Of a stretch of 8,836 bases of DNA, positions 1 to 5,794 are shown in pieces. The notes beneath the pieces are model-generated. The model saw only the letters and a list, made by a program, of their open reading frames with translations. It ran no database searches and had not been told where the DNA came from. This DNA comes from Desulfovibrio sp. Its GTDB lineage: Bacteria; Desulfobacterota; Desulfovibrionia; Desulfovibrionales; Desulfovibrionaceae. The stretch is taken from NCBI GenBank assembly GCA_031281815.1, contig JAITEY010000264.1, positions 1-8,836 of the forward strand. Reading direction: 5' to 3'. Both the position numbers and the translations under genes were made by a program. Within the stretch, counting starts at the first letter, position 1. The number at the start of each line of letters is the position of its first letter.

Positions 1-177
1 ATCCCGTGTCACAGAGTCGTGGGCGCGGACGGCAGCCTCACCGGCTACGCCGGGGGGCTCGATAAGAAAACAGCTTTACTGCGCCTTGAAGGAGCCGGTT
101 CGCTTTCTCTTGATGGACAGGAAGCTGAAAGCGCTCATACGGGATTGCCCAAGATTCCGAACGGCGGAATCATCTGA
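1..177 (+). CDS. ogt: Methylated-DNA--[protein]-cysteine S-methyltransferase, C-terminal fragment (5' end outside window)
   Basis: This frame is open from the first base to a TGA at 175-177 and gives the last 58 residues of a DNA repair protein. The family moves the alkyl group from O6-alkylguanine (or O4-alkylthymine) irreversibly onto its own cysteine. The fragment starts at the active site, IPCHRVVGADGSLTGYAGG, with the acceptor Cys at fragment residue 3. It is followed by the GGLDKKTALLRLEGA helix that normally closes the domain. About 24 further residues form a tail, longer than usual, with no recognisable motif. The N-terminal part lies upstream of the window, so the start and total length are unknown. 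The motif is diagnostic of the Ogt/Ada-C family. Whether the full protein is a stand-alone Ogt or an Ada-type fusion cannot be seen. It is convergent with the next gene, and no intrinsic terminator with a T-run is visible between them. Confidence 0.93.
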   Translation: MPCHRVVGADGSLTGYAGGLDKKTALLRLEGAGSLSLDGQEAESAHTGLPKIPNGGII

Positions 178-244
178 AATGTTGTCGTGTGATACATCTG
201 TTTCAGGGATTCTACCGTAACAACCTCCGCACGTAATGAAGTTC

Positions 245-574
245 TTAATCGGCGAAGCCGATGTTGCCGGCTTCAACTGTTAAGTAAAGCTGCCTGCTGC
301 AGCAGGTGGAGTATGCACTTGCTTGTTTTACCTTCGTTGTACGCCCTGCTTCCCGCGACCCTGTCCCCGGCCCGCTGGCTTCGGGAATATCTGCAAACGC
401 CTTCTTCTGAGCCGGGATAACGTCGCACCTCAGTTCCAGACCGGTCCTGAACGTGTACAGCGGACAATCGGGTATCAGACAGCCTTCAACCTCAGCGGTA
501 TCGCCGCCCGAGCAATCCAGGCACTTGGCCCGGATCGCCTGCAAAGGCGTTTTGAACCTTTTCGAGCCGGCCAT
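245..574 (-). CDS. Small cysteine-rich protein of unknown function (phage/prophage-type)
   Basis: A 109-residue protein. The ATG at 572-574 is preceded by a good Shine-Dalgarno (GGAGG at 580-584 on the minus strand, 5 nt before the start). The N-terminal half is a compact motif: a basic SKRFKTPLQAIRAKC segment, then CLDCSGG (Cys18, Cys21), then a GCLIPDCPLY block (Cys32, Cys37) and FRTG. Two CxxC/CxnC pairs suggest a structural zinc site. I recognise the pattern 'P-x-AIRAKCLDCSGG...CPLY' from small hypothetical proteins common in prophages and genomic islands, but I know no established function. The C-terminal half (from about residue 60) is low in hydrophobics and looks disordered. Its last codons form part of two competing hairpins. 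It is divergent from the UPF0114 gene and convergent with ogt. It may be a remnant of an integrated element. The gene call is good; function is unknown. Confidence 0.78.
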   Translation of the reverse strand: MAGSKRFKTPLQAIRAKCLDCSGGDTAEVEGCLIPDCPLYTFRTGLELRCDVIPAQKKAFADIPEASGPGTGSREAGRTTKVKQASAYSTCCSRQLYLTVEAGNIGFAD

Positions 575-654
575 GTTGACCTCCGCGCGGGCTTAGGTTA
601 GTGGAGGGAAGGCCGATGGGGAAAGCATGGTACTGTTGTTGCCGGTTGTAGCCC

Positions 655-674
655 TTGACCGGGCGTCCGGTCAA
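655..674. repeat. Perfect 8-bp inverted repeat with 4-nt spacer in a divergent intergenic region
   Basis: TTGACCGG - GCGT - CCGGTCAA forms a perfect 8-bp stem between the divergent cysteine-rich gene (start at 574) and the UPF0114 gene (start at 757). It has no adjacent T-run on either strand, so it is not a typical terminator. It lies about 20 bp upstream of the likely -35 box of the UPF0114 promoter, which is a reasonable place for an operator. It could equally be a REP-like element. The rest of the 182-bp intergenic stretch shows only the promoter annotated separately. Confidence 0.55.
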
Positions 675-694
675 CTGCACCGGAATAAAAATTT

Positions 695-722
695 TTGACC
701 CGCAGTGTATTTTTCGTACAGT
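695..722 (+). promoter_or_regulatory. Likely sigma-70 promoter of the UPF0114 gene
   Basis: TTGACC at 695-700 matches the -35 consensus at five of six positions. TACAGT at 717-722 (four of six for the -10) follows after a 16-bp spacer. Transcription would start about 28 bp before the ATG at 757. The stretch just upstream is A/T-rich (AATAAAAATTTT), like an UP element. A Shine-Dalgarno-like AGAGG at 746-750 stands 6 nt before the ATG. Confidence 0.5.
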
Positions 723-756
723 CTCTATGCCGTGTTTCACAGAGTAGAGGTTTACC

Positions 757-1296
757 ATGAAAACCATAGAAACAATTTTCGAAAGTGTCCTGTTTAACTC
801 CCGCTTTATTGCAATCCTTGCGGTTATTGGTACGCTTGCCGCATCTATAGTAATGTTTCTTGCCGGGACACTTCGAATTTGGACAGGAGTAAAAGAATTT
901 TATTTCAAAATTTGGCAGGCGCCGGTTGTCGAGACAAGTGAGGCAGAACAGGTTCTCGCCCTTTTTGTTAATTCCGTCGATAACTATCTCTTTGCAATGG
1001 TACTGCTTATTTTCAGTATGGGCATTTATGAATTGTTCATAAGTGAGATTGATCCTGCAAGCCGCAGGCCGGATACTCGCCCGGACTGGTTGAAAATACG
1101 TAATCTTGACCAACTCAAGGAATCACTCGGTAAAGTAATTCTGATGATTCTCATTGTTACGTTTTTTGAAAAGTCCATGCACATGGAGTTCAGCAACCCT
1201 CTCGACTTGCTGTACTTGGGAATCGGCATCTTGATGGTGGCAGGGGCTTTGTTCCTGACACATGCGCTGCTGCACAAAGATACAGGTCACGGCTGA
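757..1296 (+). CDS. yqhA: UPF0114 (YqhA) family inner-membrane protein
   Basis: A 179-residue integral membrane protein. Hydrophobic segments lie at about residues 17-39 (FIAILAVIGTLAASIVMFLAG), 78-97, 123-139 and 151-172, giving four predicted membrane spans. A charged hydrophilic loop (about 98-122, ISEIDPASRRPDTRPDWLKI) lies between spans 2 and 3. The N-terminal 'E..LFNSRF...' start, the central YELFIS/IDP motif and the 'LKESLGKVI' segment fit the UPF0114 family, whose members are about 160-200 residues long. Its molecular function is not established. The ATG at 757 has an AGAGG ribosome site at good spacing and a plausible promoter, so it is probably a single-gene transcript. Base composition is notably AT-richer than the neighbours (51 of 120 bases are G/C at 781-900, compared with 45 of 60 at 6481-6540), which could mean later acquisition. 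It converges on pth with no clear terminator between them. Confidence 0.88.
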   Translation: MKTIETIFESVLFNSRFIAILAVIGTLAASIVMFLAGTLRIWTGVKEFYFKIWQAPVVETSEAEQVLALFVNSVDNYLFAMVLLIFSMGIYELFISEIDPASRRPDTRPDWLKIRNLDQLKESLGKVILMILIVTFFEKSMHMEFSNPLDLLYLGIGILMVAGALFLTHALLHKDTGHG

Positions 1297-1374
1297 TTAT
1301 CCGGTGTTGATTTCTCTGAATCCGGACAAAATTACGGCATTTTTTATCCGGCATCGGAATCAAGCGCAAAAAAT

Positions 1375-1977
1375 CTAAACAGCAAACGAATTACAGAATT
1401 GTTGCGCCCTGACCGCGCCCTCACGCGTGAATATCAGTACGGATTCCGCGGCGGCGGCGATGCACTTGTCCATAAGCTCCGCTTCGCTTTCGGAAAAACG
1501 ACCGAGAACAAAGGAGAGAGTATTGAAGGGCGCTTTGCCGATGCCGATACGCAGACGGAAAAAGTCCGGTGTGCCGAGGCATTGCGCAATGGACTCCACC
1601 CCCTTGTGTCCGGCGCTGCCGCCGCCCTTTTTCATTTTCATGCGTCCGGGCGGAAGGTCGAGTTCGTCATGCACCACAAGGATATTTTCCGGGACGATGC
1701 GGTAGTAGGACGCTGCGGCGCGCACGGCTTCGCCGCTGCTGTTCATATACGTCAGCGGCTCGGAGAGCAGCCATTCCCTGCCAGGGCCGCCGGCGTCCTC
1801 GAAACGCGCTTTCCACAGCGCAAACAGGTTTTTCCGCCCGGAAAGCTTTTGCAGCGCACCCGCTTTCCCGCGGTCCGCAAGCAGGCGTTCCAGCACCATA
1901 AAGCCCAAATTGTGACGGGTACGGCTGTACTCCGCGCCCGGATTGCCGAGTCCGACGATGAGGCCGCCTATATCCAT
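1375..1977 (-). CDS. pth: Peptidyl-tRNA hydrolase
   Basis: A 200-residue cytosolic enzyme that cleaves the ester bond of peptidyl-tRNAs released early from ribosomes and so recycles the tRNA. Family signatures are clear: GLGNPGAEYSRTRHNLGF at residues 9-26, holding Asn12 and the catalytic His22; TYMNSSGEAV (Asn79); VVHDELDLPPG with the catalytic-site Asp104; and GGGSAGHKGVESI followed by FRLRIGIGKAP. Lys125 occupies the position where the E. coli enzyme has Asn114, a tRNA/peptide-binding residue; all other key residues are kept. Length is typical (about 190-205). The ATG at 1975-1977 begins 2 bp after the rplY stop codon. No strong Shine-Dalgarno sits close to it (a GAGGAAGG lies about 20 nt upstream), so translational coupling to rplY is likely. 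It is the last gene of the prs-rplY-pth operon. Confidence 0.97.
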   Translation of the reverse strand: MDIGGLIVGLGNPGAEYSRTRHNLGFMVLERLLADRGKAGALQKLSGRKNLFALWKARFEDAGGPGREWLLSEPLTYMNSSGEAVRAAASYYRIVPENILVVHDELDLPPGRMKMKKGGGSAGHKGVESIAQCLGTPDFFRLRIGIGKAPFNTLSFVLGRFSESEAELMDKCIAAAAESVLIFTREGAVRAQQFCNSFAV

Positions 1978-1979
1978 AC

Positions 1980-2588
1980 TCAGCCGGTTTCGCCCGCGCC
2001 TTCCTCATTCTCGCCCTTGCCGCTTCCGGGCAGGTTGACGGTCAGCACGGCGAAATTGACGTCATAGCGGGCGCGGACGCCTTCGGGCAGGGCAAGGTCG
2101 GCGATACGCAATCCCTGGCCCACATCAAGCCCGCTGATGTCCACAATAATCTTTTTGGGCAACGCTGCGGGTTTGCAGAGGATGTCGATGCTTTCACGGT
2201 AAATTTCTACTTTGCCGCCGGATTTGACGCCTCTGGCCGTGCCGGTGAACTCAAGCGGCACACTCACCTTCAGTTCCCTGTCCGGGTCTGCGCCGTAAAA
2301 GTCAAGGTGCAGGAAGCGGTTGCGGGTAGGATAGTATTCGACATCCCAGATCAGGCAGGGGCGGGTTGTTTTCACGCCGCCGGCGTCAATTTCCAGGTCG
2401 AAAACCGCCGTGCGGCCGGCCTGGGCGTACAGTTTGACGAGCTCGGCCTCGTTGACCTGCAGCGTCAGAGCCTTTCCCGTCGCATCATAAAAAACAGCGG
2501 GCGTGAACCCGCTTGCGCGCAGGCGGCGATTGGCGTTTTTACCGGTTTTCGCGCGCGTGGACGCGCGAAGTGTGAGCTTGCCTTCCAT
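1980..2588 (-). CDS. rplY: 50S ribosomal protein L25 / general stress protein Ctc
   Basis: A 202-residue ribosomal protein that binds loop E of 5S rRNA in the large subunit. It is the long TL5/CTC form. The N-terminal L25 domain (about residues 4-93) carries the RRLRASGFTPAVFY and VEYYPTRNRFLHLDFY signatures. A C-terminal beta domain (about 95-187) includes KVSVPLEFTGTARGVKSGG and VDISGLDVGQGLRIADLALPEGV. The tail (188-202) is glycine- and glutamate-rich, as is common in this form. The start ATG at 2586-2588 has AGGAG 6 nt upstream. It is preceded by prs (74-bp gap with no terminator) and followed directly by pth, an association of translation genes seen in many bacteria. Co-transcription with prs is inferred from orientation and spacing. 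Confidence 0.97.
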   Translation of the reverse strand: MEGKLTLRASTRAKTGKNANRRLRASGFTPAVFYDATGKALTLQVNEAELVKLYAQAGRTAVFDLEIDAGGVKTTRPCLIWDVEYYPTRNRFLHLDFYGADPDRELKVSVPLEFTGTARGVKSGGKVEIYRESIDILCKPAALPKKIIVDISGLDVGQGLRIADLALPEGVRARYDVNFAVLTVNLPGSGKGENEEGAGETG

Positions 2589-2662
2589 GGTGTTCTCCTT
2601 TGATCCTCAGCCATGACTTGCGCCGTTGCTGACGGAAGGCCGATGTCACGGCCCTGCGGCTT

Positions 2663-3601
2663 TTAGAGAAAGAGCACGCTGACGGAGGATTCGGTGTGTA
2701 TGTTGTGTATGCTTTTGGCCAGAAGCCCGGCTACGGAAATCACTTTGAGCTTGGGACAGTTCTTCGTTTTTTCCTCGGTCGGTATGGTGTCGGTGACGAT
2801 TACCTGACAGAAGTCCGAAGCGTTGATGCGTTCGATGGCGGGTCCGGAGAGGACGGCATGGGTGGCGCAGGCCATGATTTTTTCGGCGCCGTGTTCCAGC
2901 AGAACCCGGCCCGCGGCGACCAGCGTGCCGGCGGTATCTATCATGTCGTCGATAACTATGGCGGTTTTGCCCTCAACATCGCCGATGACGTGCATGGCTG
3001 AAGCCTGATTGGGCTTGTCGCGGCGTTTGTCTATTATGGCGAGGCCGATGCCCAGACGTTTGGCAAAAGAGCGCGCGCGTTCGACGCCTCCGGCATCGGG
3101 CGAAACGATTACCGCGTCGGACGACCAACTGCGCAGGTATTCCAGCAGCACGGGCTGGGCAAAGAGGTTGTCCACAGGCCTGTTGAAATAAGCCTGTATC
3201 TGGCCGGCGTGCAGGTCGACGGTGACCAGGCGATCCAAACCCGCCGCTTCAAAGAAGTCGGCAACGGCTTTGGCGCTTATCGGGGCGCGCGGGGTGACTT
3301 TGCGGTCTTGACGCGAGTATCCGTAATACGGCACGACGGCCGTCACTCGGCCGACGCTGGCCCGCTTGAGCGCGTCAAGCATAAGGCAGAGCTGCATGAT
3401 ATTGAAGTTTACCGGCGCGCATGTGGGTTGGATGACGAAGACGTCGTCTCCGCGGACATTGTCCCCTATCTCTATGCGGATTTCACCGTCGCTGAACGTG
3501 TCGCACAGGGCGGGCGACAGCTTGCATCCCAAGTGGTTGCAGATGGCCGCCGCCAGTGCCGGGTTGGCCGTGCCGGTCAGTATTTTGAGTGTACCTGTCA
3601 T
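2663..3601 (-). CDS. prs: Ribose-phosphate pyrophosphokinase (PRPP synthetase)
   Basis: The enzyme makes 5-phosphoribosyl-1-diphosphate from ribose-5-phosphate and ATP, feeding purine, pyrimidine, NAD, histidine and tryptophan synthesis. From the chosen ATG it has 312 residues, the usual class I length. Visible motifs are LKILTGTANPALA at the N-terminus, FSDGEIRIEI (about 36-45), the ATP-binding PYYGYSRQDRK (91-101), VTVDLHAGQIQAYF (about 127-140), the flexible DKRRDKPNQA loop (191-200), the PRPP loop VIDDMIDTAGTL (216-227), and the typical end SSVSVLFL. The frame stays open upstream to 3715. I reject the longer starts because the added residues have no family similarity and would run through the predicted promoter, and because residue 1 here aligns with other family members. 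The ribosome site before the chosen ATG is weak (AGAG), so a start at 3622 cannot be fully excluded. It is the first gene of the prs-rplY-pth operon. Confidence 0.96.
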   Translation of the reverse strand: MTGTLKILTGTANPALAAAICNHLGCKLSPALCDTFSDGEIRIEIGDNVRGDDVFVIQPTCAPVNFNIMQLCLMLDALKRASVGRVTAVVPYYGYSRQDRKVTPRAPISAKAVADFFEAAGLDRLVTVDLHAGQIQAYFNRPVDNLFAQPVLLEYLRSWSSDAVIVSPDAGGVERARSFAKRLGIGLAIIDKRRDKPNQASAMHVIGDVEGKTAIVIDDMIDTAGTLVAAGRVLLEHGAEKIMACATHAVLSGPAIERINASDFCQVIVTDTIPTEEKTKNCPKLKVISVAGLLAKSIHNIHTESSVSVLFL

Positions 3602-3686
3602 GGAGGCTCTGAAGCGTTTCATGGCGACAACAGGGTGAACAGGACCGAAACGTTGCGCTGCGGACGGCATCGGTAACGGAGAGCTT

Positions 3687-3715
3687 TCCCTATCCCAAGC
3701 ATTCCGCAGCGTCAA
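3687..3715 (-). promoter_or_regulatory. Candidate promoter of the prs-rplY-pth operon
   Basis: On the minus strand TTGACG (3710-3715, five of six to the -35 consensus) lies 17 bp before TAGGGA (3687-3692), a poor -10 match. It begins one base after the T-run of the upstream terminator. It is the best candidate in the gap before prs, but the weak -10 makes it tentative. It would leave a leader of about 80 nt before the prs ATG. Confidence 0.33.
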
Positions 3716-3716
3716 T

Positions 3717-3751
3717 AAAAAAAACGGCCGGGGTGTTCACCCGGGCGGCCG
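3717..3751 (-). terminator. Rho-independent terminator of the GGDEF gene
   Basis: On the minus strand a GC-rich hairpin is followed at once by eight T (3724 down to 3717). The outer stem is CGGCCG paired with CGGCCG (6 bp). After a 3-nt bulge (CCC) the inner stem GGGT/ACCC closes a 4-nt loop. It starts 18 bp downstream of the GGDEF stop codon and so separates that gene from the prs operon. Confidence 0.85.
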
Positions 3752-3769
3752 ACAAAGGACCGCGTCTTT

Positions 3770-4930
3770 TCAGGAGGTTTGCGCGGCGCGCCGTCGTGCC
3801 GGTTGCCGCGCGCGCGGCAGCGGACATTCGCCGGTCAACATGCAGGCGTCATTTTCCGTTATGCCTGCCGGAAACTTCCGAACAGGGGAGGTCGGCGCCA
3901 CGATTCGAAAAACGGGTTTCTCGTTGTGCAGGTATTCCACGGCCAGGTCTCTGCCGTTGTTTTTGGCGTAATAGAGCGCTTTGTCCGCGCAATCCGTAAT
4001 GTTTTCCAGCCAGGCGCCGCGCCATTCCGGCGAGGCTGCCGCTATTCCGGCGCTGACGGTGATGTGCAGGCCGCTTTCCACCACGTTGCCGTCGACATCG
4101 CGGATGAGAAAATTGAATTGTTTGATGGACTGCCGTACCTGCTCGACGACTTCCGGCAACCGTGATGCTTCGTCGCCGCTCACGACCATGACGAATTCCT
4201 CGCCGCCGTAACGCGCGACCAACGCATCGCCGGGCCGGAGCAGGGTGTGCATGCCCTTGGTAATCTGCTTGGCGACGACCACCAGTACCTGGTCGCCGAT
4301 ACGGTGTCCGTGTTCGTCATTGAAGCGCTTAAAAAAGTCTATGTCGAGAATTGCCATATGCAGGGGCCGACCCTTGCCGCGCCATGCCTGTACGGCCTTT
4401 TCCATAAATTCGTCAAAGGCCCTGCGGTTGGCGATGCCGGTCAGGGCATCGCTGGCCGCGAGGTTTTCCAGGGAACGAATGTCGTCCGCCAGCAGTTCTT
4501 TGACGCGCGCAAAGGATTCGTGCAATCTGTGCGGCTTGTCGGCAATAGAGAACACGTCTTCGACGATGTTCACGGCCGTTTCTTCCAGCGTGTCCAGATC
4601 TCCGCTGCGCGTGGAAAGCAGTTTTCGAAATTCCCGCACCATGCCGGCAAGTTCCTGCAGCATGCTTTCGGTTCTTTTTCTGTAAGGCGCCACCATGCAA
4701 TCCTGGTAGGCGGCGAGTATTTTGTGCAGGTTTTCTTCCGAATAGTCCTTGCTTGCAAATACGGCGGCCAGCAACTCCTGAACGGTGATTTTCTGGACAT
4801 CGCTGATGTGGGGGTAATCCTTGATCTCCCTGAGAAAAAGGAGCAGTGACCTCCAGCGCATATCACGGGGAACGCCCGCTTTGTCGAACAGTTGCAGAAG
4901 CTGCCTGTATTGGTCGATAGATTCCGCCAT
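3770..4930 (-). CDS. GGDEF-domain diguanylate cyclase, cytoplasmic
   Basis: A 386-residue protein predicted to condense two GTP into the second messenger cyclic di-GMP. The N-terminal part (1-155) has no membrane span or signal peptide. It is helical and charged, and probably senses a signal or dimerises through a coiled-coil-like stretch (about 85-155); I do not recognise its family. The GGDEF domain spans about 155-334: ASDALTGIANRRAF (159-172), ILDIDFFKRFNDEHGHRIGDQ with metal-binding Asp196, active-site GGEEF at 242-246, and TVSAGIA near 291. RPGD (232-235) resembles the RxxD inhibitory site but stands one residue further from GGEEF than usual. The C-terminal 50 residues are basic and probably disordered. 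I chose the ATG at 4928-4930, with AGGA 7 nt upstream, over an upstream in-frame start at 5023, because the extra 31 residues look non-coding. It is followed by a strong terminator and so forms its own transcription unit. Confidence 0.93.
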   Translation of the reverse strand: MAESIDQYRQLLQLFDKAGVPRDMRWRSLLLFLREIKDYPHISDVQKITVQELLAAVFASKDYSEENLHKILAAYQDCMVAPYRKRTESMLQELAGMVREFRKLLSTRSGDLDTLEETAVNIVEDVFSIADKPHRLHESFARVKELLADDIRSLENLAASDALTGIANRRAFDEFMEKAVQAWRGKGRPLHMAILDIDFFKRFNDEHGHRIGDQVLVVVAKQITKGMHTLLRPGDALVARYGGEEFVMVVSGDEASRLPEVVEQVRQSIKQFNFLIRDVDGNVVESGLHITVSAGIAAASPEWRGAWLENITDCADKALYYAKNNGRDLAVEYLHNEKPVFRIVAPTSPVRKFPAGITENDACMLTGECPLPRARQPARRRAAQTS

Positions 4931-5148
4931 GGCTGTTCCTTCGGCTGTGCAGGCCCCGCAACATGAGGGGGAGGCGTTCTTGCGTGCCGCGCCGTTGCGC
5001 TGCCGTATGTCGGCTCTTAGCACGGCTCATGGTGAAAGTACAGTCCGCCCGGTCGCGAACGGCGCATTCCTCTGCGTTCCTGCGTTATACAGTCGCCGTG
5101 CTCGGCGGGACAGCCTTGCGTCGGGAACACAAGAAACACGGGCCGGCG

Positions 5149-5751
5149 TCACTCGGCAGCTTTTTCCCTGCCTCTGCAGGCGTGGTCCGCAGTCCGCTCT
5201 TCCGGCGCCGACCAAGCCGGGAACAAGTTCTGTTCCAAGCCCAAGGCATTCAACACTTTGCCTGCCACATGGTGTATAAGTGCGTCCACATCGCGGGGCT
5301 TGTGGTAAAAGGCGGGTGATGCGGGCAGGATGAGGGCGCCCGCCCGCGCCAGAGCCAGCATGTTTTCCAGGTGAACGACGCTCAGCGGCGTTTCCCTGGG
5401 GACCAGCACAAGGGGCCGTTTTTCCTTGAGCATGACCCCGGCGGCGCGTTGCAGAAGATTGAAGCTCATGCCGTGCGCCGCACAGGCCAGCGTATGCATG
5501 GAGCAGGGCAGAATGACCATGCCGTCGTAGAGCGTCGAGCCGCTTGCAGGCGGCGCCGACATATCGTCGGGGTCATGCAGGCGGACGCCGGTAAAATCTT
5601 CCGGTCCGAGACCGCATTCGAGACGCAGAACCTCCGCCCCCCAGCGACTGAACACGGCATGCACCTCACAACCGAGCCGCACTGCCTCTTTGAGCAGCGC
5701 GACCGCGTATGCGCCGCCGCTCGCGCCGCTGATGCCGATCAGGAGTTTCAT
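5149..5751 (-). CDS. ubiX: Flavin prenyltransferase UbiX
   Basis: A 200-residue protein of the UbiX/Pad1 family, which attaches a dimethylallyl group to reduced FMN to make prenylated FMN, the cofactor of UbiD-type decarboxylases. Signatures present: N-terminal KLLIGISGASGGAYA (FMN site), the VFSRWGAE segment, VILPCSMHTLA near residue 82, and VPRETPLSVVHLENM, with the catalytic-site Arg and the Glu of HLENM. Next comes PASPAFYHKP with the conserved Tyr, then GKVLNALGL, with Lys where the P. aeruginosa enzyme has an Arg. A tail of about 25 residues is non-conserved. The ATG at 5749-5751 has AAGGA 7 nt upstream. A TTG just before it is in frame but unnecessary. It lies 43 bp downstream of the ComF-family gene on the same strand, so it is probably the last gene of that operon. 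No ubiD is in the window; in such anaerobes the cofactor may serve menaquinone synthesis (inference). Confidence 0.95.
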   Translation of the reverse strand: MKLLIGISGASGGAYAVALLKEAVRLGCEVHAVFSRWGAEVLRLECGLGPEDFTGVRLHDPDDMSAPPASGSTLYDGMVILPCSMHTLACAAHGMSFNLLQRAAGVMLKEKRPLVLVPRETPLSVVHLENMLALARAGALILPASPAFYHKPRDVDALIHHVAGKVLNALGLEQNLFPAWSAPEERTADHACRGREKAAE

Positions 5752-5794
5752 CAATGTTTCCTTTGGATGTGAACCTTCTCTCCGCCGGGAAGAT

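Noticed and set aside
1297..1374. Terminator between the convergent yqhA and pth genes
   Set aside because: Three ATCCGG repeats and short A/T runs are present, but pairing is limited to 5 bp with a long loop; no convincing intrinsic terminator.
1399..2067. Plus-strand open frame (222 codons) opposite pth and rplY
   Set aside because: Antisense shadow; pth and rplY on the minus strand carry complete family signatures.
3602..3715. N-terminal extension of PRPP synthetase to 3715
   Set aside because: The extra 38 residues do not match the family, and the 312-residue form has the standard length.
5094..5107. CGCCG-TGCT-CGGCG hairpin downstream of ubiX as a terminator
   Set aside because: Only a 5-bp stem and no T-run on the minus strand; the following TATAAC may instead be a chance -10 box, as no good -35 precedes it.
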